Positions 21,610 to 31,917 of a stretch of 64,000 nt of DNA are shown piece after piece. This DNA comes from Ichthyophis bannanicus (taxonomy: Eukaryota > Chordata > Amphibia > Gymnophiona > Ichthyophiidae): the NCBI GenBank assembly GCA_033557465.1, contig CM066033.1, positions 16,183,080 to 16,247,079 on the forward strand, read 5' to 3'. The translations under genes and the position numbers were made by a program. A model generated the notes under the pieces. That model saw nothing but the letters and a program-made list of their open reading frames with translations, was not told the origin of the DNA and ran no database searches. Each line of letters starts with the position of its first letter. Position 1 is the stretch's first letter.

Positions 21610-22425
21610 TGTCAGTCTCCAAGCAGCTGAAGAGGCTTCTGAGTTCTAGGCTCGCTCAGCACAAATAAGCAGAGTGGCATAGTTCTTTTTTGATTTTCTT
21701 TAGTTTCCATAATTGGTTAATGAGGATTTCCTCTCTGTTTCAGGTGGTGCTGTGGCTGGAAGACAGACCGGCTGGGTAGAGTGGTTCTTTGTTTCTCAGC
21801 TCTTCTTTTGCTCTCTCCCTCTCCTCTTGTGCCCCCCCCCCCTCCGTCCCCTTTCTTTTCGATTTTCTCTTTCTCTTTGCCGTTCTGTCTCCCCATCGTG
21901 TTAACGAGCGTTTGGGAGTAGTATAGCCGAGCACCTCTGCCTCCCTGCTCCCGAACCCGCGGTTACGGGTGAGGAGCAGGTTGTAGGCACAACAATCGCA
22001 GCGAGGCAGTCCGTTGCCGCCGGAAGCTGAAGCCGCGGTCCGGCTGAGCTCCGGCATGCTGTGAGCCCCCACCTGCCAAGTTCGGAGGCCCAAGGAGGTG
22101 AGTCCTGCATGGGACATCAGTTTTTTAAAGCAGGGCGGATTCGAGAGCGCTGAGTGCGTGTGCAGGCCGCCCGCTCGATTTTGAGCGGGAAAATCGGAGC
22201 GGCGGCCATTTTCTCAGCCGCGGGCTGCTTAATGGTGTAGCTGCAAAGGCCTTTTCTCCATTGGGGATCTCTAGCTATTTTTGGCAGGTTAGGTCACAGT
22301 TACCTAAGCAAAGTAGGGCTGGTTAGGTTGCTAACAGGCTGTGGTGAAAAAAACAAAACCCCCCAAAAAACAAGATGATATAATAGTCTTGCTAGCATCA
22401 GGACTGGATTAGTTGTTAAGGGATT

Positions 22426-23848
22426 ATGTCACCTAAGCCGCGCTGTCTCGTGTGTGGAACGCAGCGCAGTGAATTGTTGGAGGCCGGGGTGTGCAAGCCC
22501 TGCACCCGTGAAGCGGCCCTCATGGAGAATTCCCTTGAAGGCACAAGCAGGGATCATGTGGAATCTGCTTCGGGCCCCCCGCTTTCCCTGGAAGGTTCAG
22601 GGGAACAGCTCCCGGGTCCCGCGGAGGGGGAGGGGGTGGTTCCTCCACTATCAGCAAGCCAGCCTAGATCTGCAGTTGACATTCCGCCAGTTTTTTTTAC
22701 TCTAATGCAGCAAGCATTTGCGCTGTTACAGCCGGCTTTAGGAGCGGCCCCTCAGAATCCACAGGGTCAGAAGCGTCCGGCACTTGCAGGGGGGCAGCCG
22801 GTCCCGCACAAGAGGTGTAGGGAGGAAAGCTTGGGGGACCCTGCTCCTTCTCTTTGGGGGGGACGTGGCGTCAGCAGACGGAGAGATGGCGGGTTTCTCG
22901 GAGGAGGAGCTCGAAGAAGGTGAATTGCCCGATGAAGAACAGCAGAGTAGAGTGGTCAGGGTGTTTAGGAAGGAAGAACTTCCGGCTCTGATTGCGGGGA
23001 CTCTTAAGGTGTTAAATATGCCTTCGGTGGAACCGGCTTCGGAAGAGGTTCTGGAGGATCCTCTGTTGCAGGCTGTCCGCACCCTCCAGTGCGTTTTTCC
23101 CCTGCATGGGGTTTTTCGGAAGATAATCCAGGAAGAGTGGGACGTGCCCGAATCGGCCCTAAAAGGGTCTAGGGCGATAGCTAGGTTATACCCTCTTTTG
23201 GACCAGGATAAGGATCTCTTTCGCTCTCCAAAGGTGGATGCGGTGGTTTCGGCAGTCACTAAAAAGACTACCGAGGGGGCTGCAGCCTTAAAAGATGTCC
23301 AAGACAGGAGATTAGATACCTTATTGAAGCAGGTGTTTGATATTAGTGCTCTGTCAATGCAGGCCTCAGTAGCGGGAGCATGGGTAGCTAGAGCCTGTCT
23401 CCGATGGTCCCAAGCGTTGCAGGGGGATCGTTTGGGGGCACAGGAAACCAAAGTAGCGCAACTAGAATCCGGATCCGCTTATCTGGCGGACATTCATTGT
23501 GACCTTATTCGGGGCCTTGCGAAGGCTATGGCATCGGTTGTAGCGGCACGAAGATATTTGTGGTTAAGGAATTGGGCGGCGGATTCTTCATCAAAAGCGT
23601 GCCTCAGTAAACTTCCCTTTCGGGGAAAGCTTTTGTTTGGCGAAGATTTGGACAAGTTGGTGAAGGATCTTGGGGAATCCAAGGGCAGTCGTTTGCCGGA
23701 GGATAAACCTAAGCAAGGGAAGGCGCCCTCGGGTTCAAAAGGTGGTCAAAGGGAGTTTCGTAGGTTTCAGTCCTCTCGGTTTGGCCAGGTGCAGCGGAGC
23801 AGGTTTCCCATGCGAGGGCACGGATTTCGGGGTTTGAGGGGCAGGTAG
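22426..23848 (+). pseudogene. DIRS copy 1 ORF1 (gag-like), one frameshift
   Basis: The first frame, 22426-22860, starts MSPKPRCLVCG and has a paired-Cys head (C-X2-C...C-X2-C). In the G-run near 22856-22862 the frame shifts, and the rest reads through to 23848. It shows EELEEGELPDEEQQSR, then RVFRKEELPALI, VTKKTTEGAAALKDVQ, AARRYLWLRNWAADSS and LFGEDLDKLVKDLGESKG, ending in an Arg/Gly-rich tail. The same block order occurs uninterrupted (493 residues) in copy 2. ORF1 is thought to be the structural protein. One indel separates it from being open. Confidence 0.82.
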
Positions 23849-23904
23849 AGGTTTTGCTCCCTATCAGTCCTCGGCTGTTAAGAAATCACAATAAGATGAA
23901 GCAA

Positions 23905-25735
23905 GCTCAGGTAGAGGTGCTGCCTGTCGGAGCTCGGTTACCGGAGTTTTACCCTGCCTGGGTCCAACTTACCACGGATCGATGGGTTCTAGAGGTCATT
24001 CGAGAGGGCTATGCTCTGGAGCTCCATTGACCCGTCTTAGATTCCTTTGTGCTCTCCCCCTGCAGGTCTCCGCTCAAGATATGTGCGGTGGCGGAGACTC
24101 TGCAAAGGCTGCTACAGCTCCGGGCAGTCGTTCCCGTTCCCTCGGACCAGTACGGGTCCGGTCGTTACTCCATTTACTTCATGGTTCCCAAGAAAGAGGG
24201 CTTCTTTCAGCCGATCCTAGATTTAAAGAGGGTAAATCAGTGTCTCAGAGTGACGCATTTTCGAATGGAAACATTGCGGTCGGTGATCGCAGCAGTACGA
24301 GAAGGGGAGTTTCTCACGTCATTAGACCTCACGGAAGCCTATTTGCATATTCCAATTCGGCCCGAGCATCAGCGGTACCTTCGGTTCGCACTTCCCATGG
24401 GGCATTACCAGTTTCAGGCGATGCCTTTTGGGCTGTCAACGGCGCCGCGGGTCTTTACCAAGATAATGGTGGTGGTGGCAGCGGCGCTGTGAAAAGAGGG
24501 CGTGTTAGTCCACCCGTATTTGGACGATTGGTTAATTCGAGCGAAGTCGAGAGAGGAAAGTGTGAAGGCCACAGCCCGGGTGGTGCAAACGTTGGAAAGC
24601 CTGGGCTGGGTGGTCAATCGAGCGAAGAGCAGTCTGGTTCCCTCTCAGTCTCTGGAGTACTTGGGAGCGCGTTTCGAGAAGGGCTTGGGCAAGGTGTTTT
24701 TGCTGGATCGTCGGGCGCGCTCGTTGAGAGGGCTAGTGAGAAAATTCCTGGCGAGACAGGCGCCGTCGGCGTGGCAGTACCTTCAGCTGCTCGGTACGAT
24801 GGCAGCTGCAATAGAGGTGGTACCCTGGGCGCGGGCACATATGAGGCCGTTGCAGAGGTCCCTTCTTCGGCGCTGGTCCCATCAATTGGATCCCTTATCC
24901 CGTTGTCTAGTTTGTTCTGCGGAGGTGCGCCTTGAACTCCAGTGGTGGTTACGGAAGCTGTCATTGGGCTCCGGGGTCCCGCTGGAACCTCCTTCCTGGA
25001 GGTTGTTGACGACGGATGCCATCCTGGGGCACGCATTGCGAGGGACGGTTCACCCAAGGTCAATGGTCCCTGACAGAGCGGAGTTACTCCATAAACAGGT
25101 TAGAGTTGAGGGTGGTGTTCCTGGCTCTCCTACAGTTTCAAGACTGCTTGCAACAGAGGGCGGTAAGGGTGCTGTCCGACAACGCAGCAACGGTGGCCTA
25201 TATCAATCACCAGGGAGGCACAGGCAGTGTGGCTCTCGAAGAGGAGGCGAGCCAGCTTCTGAGTTGGGCGAGCAGCATCTGCTAGGGTTGTCTGCGCAAC
25301 ACATGGCCGGGGTACACAATGTCAAGGCCGATTTTTTTCTCAGTCGTCGGAGAGTGGATCCGGGGGAGTGGGTACTCCATCCGGAGGTGTTCTCCTTGCT
25401 TGTCCGGCGTTGGGGTCGTCCAATCATGGACCTCATGGCAACGTTCGACTCGGCGCAGGTGGACAGGTTTTACAGCAGAAGGAGGGAACGGATGGCGGAA
25501 GGGCTAGATGCCCTGGCGCAGGACTGGCCAGGGGGGGGCCTGCTTTATGTGTTCCCTCCGTGGGCTCTGATAGGTCGAGTGGTGCAGCATAGAGAGGTGC
25601 AGCATAGAGAGGCATCCGGGCCGAGTGATTTTGATTGCGCCCGACTGGCCCAGGAGACCGTGGTATGCGGATCTGATTCGCCTCATGGTGGCGGACCCCT
25701 GGAGACTGCCTCTAAGACCGGATCTCTTGCGTCAG
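23905..25735 (+). pseudogene. DIRS copy 1 RT-RNase H-methyltransferase ORF, several lesions
   Basis: The frame starts FYPAWVQLTTDRWVLEVIREG and reaches RT motifs DLKRVNQCLR, SLDLTEAYLHIPIRP, LPMGHYQFQAMPFGLSTAP and HPYLDDWLIRAKS, with the catalytic YLDD intact. Lesions are a TGA at 24028-24030, a TGA at 24490-24492, and an indel near 25010 that throws RNase H (SINRLELRVVFLALLQF, then RVLSDNAATVAYIN, 25070-25205) into another frame until about 25285. The Dam-like methyltransferase region (PGEWVLHPEVF, DLMATFDSAQVDRFYSRRR) follows at 25340-25580. The order RT-RH-MT is that of vertebrate DIRS. Confidence 0.85.
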
Positions 25736-26841
25736 GGTCCGTTACGGATGCCGGACGTGACTCGATTCTCGTTTACGGCATGGCTCTTGAGAGGGCTAGG
25801 ATGAGAGCTCGCAGATATTCCTTGGCGGTCATTTCGACCTTGTTGAAGGCCCGTAGGCGTTCTACGTCACTGGCTTATGTTAGGGTCTGGCATATCTTTG
25901 AAGGCTGGTGCGAAGAGCGGCACTTGCGGCCTTTGCGGACTTCGGTGCCTCAGATTCTTTCCTTCTTGCAAGATGGTGTCAAGAAAGGTTTGGCGGCAAG
26001 TTCCTTGCAGGTTCAGTTGGCAGCAATTTCTTGCTTTCGGGGTAAGGTTCAGGGCCAGGTGTTGGGGACGCATGGCGACATCCGCAGGTTTTTGCGAGCG
26101 GTTTTGCTTATGCGGCCTCCTCGTAGATGTTCGGTTCCAGCATGGGATCTGAACTTGGTGTTGGAGTCACTACTGCAGCAGCCTTTTGAGCCGTTGGGGA
26201 AAGCCTCTATAAAGGATCTGACTTTAAAGACGGTGTTTCTGGTAGCTATTTGTTCGGCTTGCCGCATTTCGGAGCTTCAGGCCCTATCTTGCAAAGAACC
26301 TTATCTATCTTTTTATGAGCACAAGGTGGTGCTGCTTACGGTTCTGGCATTTTTGCCTAAGGTGGTTTCAGTGTTTCATGTGAACCAGGTGGTATCGCTT
26401 CCGGTGTTCGCTGGCAGTCCAGATACTAAGGCGGATCGTCGTTTACGGCTTTTGGATGTCCGTCGGGCGCTCCGGCATTACCTTCGTGGTATGGAATCCT
26501 TCCGTAAATCGGACAGGTTATTTATCTCTTTCGGAGGTCCACGAAAGGGAGAGGCAGCGGCTAAGTCGTCTATTTCCAGATGGTTGAAAGAAGCAATTGC
26601 AGGGGCCTATCTGTTAAAGGGTAGAGTGGTGCCGGCAGGGCTCAGGGCTCATTCGACTAGAGCGCAGGCTACGTCCTGGGCGGAGTTCGGTTTGGTGCCG
26701 GCTGTGGACATTTGTAGAGCGGCTGCGTGGTCGTCGTTGCATTCGTTCGCTAAGCATTATAGGCTCGATGTTCAGGCAGCGAGTGATGGCCGTTTTGGGG
26801 CGGCAGTGCTTCAGGCTGGTTTGGCTGGTCCCTCCCGTTAG
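25735..26841 (+). CDS. DIRS copy 1 tyrosine recombinase
   Basis: The open frame through 26841 carries an integrase of the tyrosine-recombinase family. An N-terminal helical part holds STSLAYVRVWHIFEGWC. The catalytic domain has an Arg in ACRISELQAL (about 26256-26285), then HSTRAQATSWAEF (H-X2-R, about 26650-26690), and a final Tyr in FAKHYRLDVQA (about 26749-26780). This is the canonical R...HxxR...Y set. The domain is uninterrupted, though its true start codon is unclear because it overlaps the upstream ORF. The enzyme would insert circular DIRS DNA without an integrase-type duplication. Confidence 0.85.
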   Translation, partial: GSVTDAGRDSILVYGMALERARMRARRYSLAVISTLLKARRRSTSLAYVRVWHIFEGWCEERHLRPLRTSVPQILSFLQDGVKKGLAASSLQVQLAAISCFRGKVQGQVLGTHGDIRRFLRAVLLMRPPRRCSVPAWDLNLVLESLLQQPFEPLGKASIKDLTLKTVFLVAICSACRISELQALSCKEPYLSFYEHKVVLLTVLAFLPKVVSVFHVNQVVSLPVFAGSPDTKADRRLRLLDVRRALRHYLRGMESFRKSDRLFISFGGPRKGEAAAKSSISRWLKEAIAGAYLLKGRVVPAGLRAHSTRAQATSWAEFGLVPAVDICRAAAWSSLHSFAKHYRLDVQAASDGRFGAAVLQAGLAGPSR

Positions 26842-26864
26842 ATAACTTACTGCTCTGATACATC

Positions 26865-26960
26865 CTCACTGGTTCCGGGACTGGACTAAAAGGAAGATGA
26901 AATTAGACTTACCTGCTAATTGTTGTTCCTTACGGAACTCTAGTCCAGTCCCGGATCCCG
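26865..26960. repeat. DIRS copy 1 internal complementary region
   Basis: The block contains ccgggactggactaaaagga, matching the reversed left element end, and gctaattgttgttccttacg, matching the reversed right end extension (27315-27356). It directly follows the recombinase stop. This is the diagnostic DIRS feature that lets both ends be regenerated. Confidence 0.8.
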
Positions 26961-27191
26961 CCCAAGATTTCTTAGTTTTAGGGGTCCAGTCTGCACTGCC
27001 TTCTAGGCTTGTTTCGGATGTTTCTTCTATATTGTCCTGGTTGGCTGAGTTCCGGTTGCAACGCTGCCTCATCCCTAGTCCTTGAAAAAAAAAAACGAAC
27101 AAGGAAGAGGGGATGAAATTTAGTTCTAAGTTATGTATTACTGTGTTTAACTACTCATTTGTTGCTCTGCTGAGTTTGCTTTGTGAATAGG

Positions 27192-27314
27192 TACTGAAGG
27201 TGAAGGGGCGGTCCTACTGTATATATAAGCGGAGATCATCAAAGCGATGACAGGTGTCAGTCTCCAAAGCTGCTGGAGGAGATTCTAAACTCACTGGTTC
27301 CGGGACTGGACTAG
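27192..27314 (-). repeat. DIRS copy 1, right inverted terminal repeat
   Basis: This is the inverted partner of 21487-21609. After it, 27315-27356 repeats the right half of the internal complementary region (gttccttaaggaacaacaat and taagtctaatttcc), the expected DIRS end extension. Confidence 0.88.
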
Positions 27315-27356
27315 AGTTCCTTAAGGAACAACAATTAGCAGGTAAGTCTAATTTCC

Positions 27357-27780
27357 TCTTATACTAAACAAAGCACAGACGTTAATGATGCATATTTCCC
27401 AGAGCTGACATATTCCAGTTAATAAATTCAAAATAAAGAGATGTTTTTCTACCTTTTGTGCATTTTTTTCAGTTGCAATTGCTTCAGCTACTTTCTTCTG
27501 GTTTCTTTGTGTCTTCTGCTAACTCTCCATCGCCTGCTGTCCATTTGTCCTTTCTTCTCTCTTCTAGTTTTTTTTCCATTCTCTCTCTACATCTGCTTTA
27601 ACATACTAATCTTTCTCCTTTTGCTCTTTCCTCATTCCTATTTCAACAGAACGAGCACAAATCCTCCAGTGGCTGAAGTGGAATAATTCAATAAAGTTAA
27701 ATTTGTTTTATACGTTCCTCCTTTGCATTCCACGTTTTTTACTGGGTTGCTAATTCCTATTTCATCCACTCAAATTTTAC
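27357..27780. other. hAT interior right of the DIRS, no gene
   Basis: AT-rich sequence with pyrimidine runs. An apparent ORF (27441-27686) is hydrophobic low-complexity translation (Phe/Leu/Ser) and has no recognised domain. Confidence 0.4.
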
Positions 27781-28445
27781 CCCTCCATCCTCAATCCACA
27801 CTTACTCTCCCAATACTCGGACAATTGCAGATTTTTCTTCCCTCCCACACAAGATTTTTCCCCTCTCCATTTCACTCTCCCAGCCCCATCCCATTCTAAT
27901 CCTCCCCCAGCATCCGTTCCCTTCTAGTCCCCGCATCAGCCCATTTCCAGTCCTATCCTAGCCCCACCATCAGCCCATTTCCAGTCCTAGCTTCCCCATC
28001 CATTTCCAATTCTATCTGAGTCCCTCCATCAGCTCATTTCCTGTCCTAGCTCCCTCCCCTCACAGCTCATTTCCATTCCAAGCCCCCCTCCCCATCAGCT
28101 ATTTGCAGTTCAAGCCCCCCTTCTATTCAGCCCATTTCCAGTCCTAGCAACCCCCCAATACATTACCAGTCCTAGCCCCCGCCATAGCACATTACCAGTC
28201 CTAAGCCCCCCAACAGCCCACTTCCAGTCCTAACCCTCCCATAACCCCATTTTCAGTCTTAGCCCCCATAGCCCATTACCAGTCCTAACCCCCCAATCAG
28301 CCCACCTCCAGTCCTAACCCCCATCTGCCCATTTCCAGTCCTAGCCCCCACCATAGACCATTACCAGTCCTAACCCCCCATCACCCCATTTTCAGTCTTA
28401 GCCCCCCCTTACCAGTCCTAACCCCCTCCCCCCCATCAGCCCGAC
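27780..28445. repeat. Minisatellite with ~30-bp C-rich unit inside the hAT
   Basis: Variants of cccatttccagtcctagccc recur from 27880 to 28440 with differing spacers. The array resembles in composition the one at 6900-7570 but has its own unit. There is no coding content. Confidence 0.7.
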
Positions 28446-28499
28446 CTAACCTCCCTCCCCCCCAGCCCAGGTAAATTAAAAAAACCCAAAAAACCAAAA

Positions 28500-28920
28500 A
28501 CTGGCTTCTGCTGCTGCTGCCGCCGTGGCAACAGCAGAATCAACTGTCCTGCGGCCCCTTCCTGTCTGCCCGGCAGTCTCGGCAGAGCCTCGTCAGCTCC
28601 ATCAGCGGCGGGCTTTTCAAGCCGCGAAGAGAGAGTATTTCCCTCTCGTGGCTCTGTTAAGCCTGCCGGGGCTGATGGGAATTCCCATCAGCCCCGGCAG
28701 ACTTAACAGAGCCGCGAGAGAGAAACTCTCTCTTCATGGGAGGCCCTGAAAGCTGCCGCTGATGGAATTGACGAGGTTCTGCCGGGCAGATGGGAAGGGG
28801 CTGCAGGACAGTTGATTCTGCCACTGCCACAGCGGTAGCGGCAGCAGCAGAAGCAGAAGCCAGGGGTTTGGGGTTTTTTTTGTTTCTTCTCCGTCGCGGG
28901 CCACACAAAGTTCTCTCGCG
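28500..28920. repeat. Long foldback (inverted repeat) near the hAT right end
   Basis: The centre reads ggggctgatgggaattccca followed by tcagcccc, so the sequence folds back at about 28681 (perfect over at least 19 bp per arm). Arms continue outwards imperfectly, with gtggctctgttaag (28648-28661) against cttaacagagccgc (28703-28716), and ctgctgctgctgccgc against gcggcagcagcagaag at the far ends. Open frames here on both strands are mirror-image translations and not genes. Total span is about 420 bp. Confidence 0.8.
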
Positions 28921-28942
28921 GGCCGCGTGTTTGAGACCCCGA

Positions 28943-29472
28943 CTATAAAGCTACGATTATCCCAGGGGTGGGTGTTGGGGAGGGAGGGAGGGAAAGAAGA
29001 CTTATTAAAAGCTGGCTGCCACACAGTACCCTGTCCTGTGCTTCTAAGGTAATCTTGGTCTTGAAGGACTAGAAAAAGGGACTGTTAATTCTGGAGAGAG
29101 ATTTGCAACTGTGAGTATATACTTCTGGTAATTTTCTAAAAGGAATTCTTTGTATTAAAGCTAATTAATCTGTGAACCCACTATTTTTTTGTTAAATCAG
29201 TCAGGGCCTAGTAGCAGCAGTTTAAGTTTAAATTTAAAACACAGAGGAGAACTTTCTGGTTACATTTGGAACCCATCAGAGAGCTTGTAGTTTACATTTA
29301 ATAGTCACTCAGGGCCTAGCATCAGCAAAGTACTTTTAGCTTAAATTTAAAACACAGAAGAGAGCTTACTGGTTAAATTTAGAACCCAGCAGAGAGCTTG
29401 TAGTTTAAATTTCATAAGAAGTTAGAGCCTAGCAGCAGCTAAGAGCTATAATTTAAATCAAATCAGAATATA
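28943..29472 (-). mobile_element. CR1 5'UTR, continuation beyond the hAT insertion
   Basis: It joins 20893 across the hAT by comparison with the + copy. The sequence 29060-29470 contains repeated modules (agggcctag...agcagc, aaatttaaaacacagaagag, ttagaacccagcagagagct) of about 120-130 bp, present roughly two to three times. A third module set occurs at 31930-32250 on the + strand. The modules have no coding content. Confidence 0.7.
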
Positions 29473-29819
29473 GCTTACCTCAGCAGCACGAGACAGGGTA
29501 CTGTGTAGCAGCCCTCTTTTAATAAGTGTTATTTCCCTCCCTCCCTCCCCACACCCACCCACCCCTGGGATAATCGTAGCTTTATAGGTACTTACACATC
29601 TTAAAAGGCAGGAGGTGCTCTCAGGTGAAGCTCATTACCCAAATCAGTCATACACTAAGGACCTGAGATTAATTAAGCTTCAGGTGAACAAGGTATATTA
29701 CATGTATTAGGTACAGTTTTATTAGTATAAATATCCATAGCAACCCTTAGTCAATAAAGAACTTAGATCTAAACACAAACTTAAAACTAAGATGCAGACA
29801 GCGGTCCAGTAGCGGGATG

Positions 29820-30712
29820 GGGGCTTTCCAGTCTTTTGCATTGAGTGTCACATGTATGATTTTCTCCCAGTTGGTGAGAGGTCTTACGTGTGCACTAGGT
29901 GCAAGGAGCTCTTTGCTCTCAGGGAATGAGTCCGTTCTCTAGAGGCTAAAGTAGCAGACTTGGAAAGCATAAGACAGACAGAGAGGTACATAGACGAGAC
30001 CTACAGGGATATAGTCCTGAAGTCCCACCTCCAGTCTGGCAGCATCCCTGTTGCCATGGAGGAGAGAGGTCACATGACAGGAGAGCATCACCCTGGTGTG
30101 GCAGGAAGAGATCCTGTAACTAGGACCTGTCCTCCAGGTGATGTAAAACCCTCTCGCACCAAGGAAGTTTCTCCAGGGCCATGTGCCCATGAGGGAAGGG
30201 TTAGGACAGCCGTTATAGTTGGTGATTCGATCATTAGGCATGTAGATAGCTGGGTGGCTGGTGGACGTGAGGATCGCCTGGTAACATGCCTGCCTGGTGC
30301 GAAGGTAGCGGACCTCACGCGCCACCTAGATAAGGTCTTAGATAGTGCTGGGGAGGAGTCTGCTGTCTTGGTACATGTCGGTACCAATGACATAGGAAAA
30401 TGTGGTAGGGAGGTTCTGGAGGCTAAATTTAGGCTTTTAGGTAGGAAGTTGAAATCCAGAACTTCCAGGGTAGCATTCTCCGAAATGCTTCCTGTTCCAC
30501 GCGCAGGACCCAAAAGGCAGGCAGAGCTCCGGAGTCTCAATGCGTGGATGAGACAATGGTGCAGAGATGAGGGTTTTGGATTTGTTAGGAACTGGGGAAC
30601 ATTCTGGGGAAAGGAGGGGCTCTTCCGAAGGGATGGGCTTCACCTTAACCGGGATGGAACCAGGCTGCTGGCATTAACCTTTAAAAAGGAGAGAGAGCAG
30701 CTTTTAAACTAG
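29820..30712 (+). pseudogene. CR1 ORF1 (Cys-rich head, coiled coil, SGNH esterase)
   Basis: The frame has a CXXC pair CTRCKELFALRE, one in-frame TGA at 29927-29929, a helical stretch SLEAKVADLESIRQTERYID, and an esterase. The esterase motifs are complete: VGDSIIRHVDS (about 30219), LVHVGTNDIGK (about 30367) and DGLHLNRDGTRL (about 30635), giving the Ser, Asn and Asp/His blocks of SGNH hydrolases. The 250-residue stretch 29960-30712 is uninterrupted. A single stop codon is the only lesion seen. Confidence 0.83.
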
Positions 30713-30850
30713 ATATTAGGGGAAAGCCGACAGTCGCCCAAGAGCAGATGGTTCGGAAGAATGTATCTTTGAAGGATACTACCAAAAGCAGAGAGGTTCC
30801 ACAAAAGAGTAAAGTAGCCCAAATGCCCTCAAGTATGGAGCAGATTACCC

Positions 30851-31480
30851 ATGTCTAAAAATAGCCAAATTAATATGAATAAAATACATTCTCTAAAATG
30901 CTTGTATGCAAATGCTAGAAGTCTAAAAAATATGATGGGAGAGTTAGAATATATAGCACTAAATGAAAGGTTAGATATGATTGGAATATCAGAGACATGG
31001 TGGAAGGAGGACAACCAGTGGGACATTGTGATACCTGGGTACAAACTATATCGTAATGATAGAGCTGATCAAATTGGTGGAGGGGTTGCTCTCTATGTTA
31101 GAGAGGGCATTGAGTTAGAAAGGATTAACGTTTTGCAGGAAACAAAATCTGCTGTAGAATCTATATGGATTGAAATTCCATGTAAAAGGGGGAAGGCAAT
31201 GGCAGTGGGGGTGTACTATCGAGCGCCTGGCCAGAATGACCAAATGGATGATGAAATGCTCAAAGAAATCAAGGAAGCTAACAAAAGTTACAGTGCAGTA
31301 ATAATAATGGATGATTTCAACTACCCCGGTATCGACTGAGTCAGTGTCACGTCAGGACATGCTGGGGAGATAAAGTTCCTAGATGAAATAAATGACTGCT
31401 TCTTGGAGCAGCTGGTTCATGAACTGACCAGAGGGGAAGCCATATTAGACCTAGTCCTTAGTGGAACACCAGAGGGGAGA
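30851..31480 (+). pseudogene. CR1 ORF2 endonuclease fragment
   Basis: The frame shows NMNKIHSLKCLYANARSLKN, MIGISETWWKED, GGGVALYVREGIELER, YYRAPGQNDQMDDEMLK and NYPGID, then a TGA (31336-31338) in place of the expected Trp codon. It continues FLDEINDCFLEQLVHELT to about 31470. Acidic and GDFN-type residues of the AP endonuclease are visible, although IMDDFN replaces IMGDFN. It ends at the deletion junction. Confidence 0.8.
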
Positions 31481-31917
31481 TATGATAGAAGTCTATAAAT
31501 GAATGAACGGAGTGGAACAGGTAAACGTAGATCGATTGTTTACCTTATCAGAATATAGAAAGACTAGGGGACATGCAATGAAGCTACAGGGTAAACTATT
31601 TAAGACTAATAAAAGAATATTTTTTCACTCAACGTGTAATCAAACTCTGGAAATTGTTACCGGAGGATGTAGTAAAGGCTGTTAGTGTAGCTGGGTTTAA
31701 AAAAGGTTTGGACAAGTTCCTGGAGGAAAGGTCCACAAACCATTACTAAGAAGGGACCCAGGATATCAATGCTTGAACCAATACAAGCATTGTGGAACCT
31801 GTGTCCCTTGGGGAAACTGCTAGGTACATATGACCTAGATTGGCCACTGTTGGAAACAGAATACTGGGCTTGATGGACCTTGGTCTGACCCAGTAGGGCA
31901 TATCTTATGTTCTTATC

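Larger units (their letters stand above)
21471..27356 (+). mobile_element. DIRS-like tyrosine-recombinase retrotransposon, copy 1 (~5.9 kb)
   Basis: The inverted terminal repeats 21487-21609 and 27192-27314 differ at only one of 123 positions by eye. Between them lie ORF1 (gag-like), RT-RNase H-methyltransferase, and a tyrosine recombinase. An internal complementary region at about 26865-26960 repeats the outer ends of both terminal repeats, as in DIRS-1, where circular intermediates are templated from it. No target duplication is visible, as expected for recombinase-mediated integration. Both terminal repeats carry a TATA-like cttatatataca, so each may hold a promoter. It lies wholly within the hAT element. 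Several frame lesions make it non-autonomous. Confidence 0.9.
20894..28950. mobile_element. ~8-kb hAT element with 8-bp target duplication
   Basis: The element runs 20902-28942, from CAGGGGTCTCAAACCCAAAT to TGTTTGAGACCCCGA, giving matching inverted ends. It is flanked by ctataaag at 20894-20901 and 28943-28950. The homologous CR1 5'UTR on the + strand has the uninterrupted site (in reverse, aagtacctataaagctacga, near 29575-29594), an internal empty-site control. The interior includes a DIRS element, a minisatellite and a foldback, but no hAT transposase, so it is non-autonomous. The stretch 21000-21470 has no identifiable gene. Confidence 0.87.
29475..31917 (+). mobile_element. CR1 LINE, plus-strand copy with internal deletion, head-to-head with the minus copy
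   Basis: The 5'UTR (from about 29475) is the reverse complement of the minus copy's 5'UTR, so the two CR1 copies diverge from about 29472. ORF1 (29820-30712) and the endonuclease part of ORF2 (30851-31480) are present. From about 31470 the sequence jumps to the last part of ORF2 (EQVNVDRLFT, about 31510) and the 3' end ctgacccagtagggcatatc ending about 31917. The reverse transcriptase (about 1.4 kb) is therefore absent. Confidence 0.85.

Noticed and set aside
22738..23451. 237-codon frame on the minus strand
   Set aside because: It is antisense to ORF1 of DIRS copy 1 and has no recognised motif.
24614..25063. 149-codon frame on the minus strand of DIRS copy 1
   Set aside because: It is antisense to the reverse transcriptase. 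GC-rich coding DNA often leaves the other strand open.
28657..29024. Open frames over the foldback on both strands
   Set aside because: They mirror each other because of the inverted repeat. No protein evidence.
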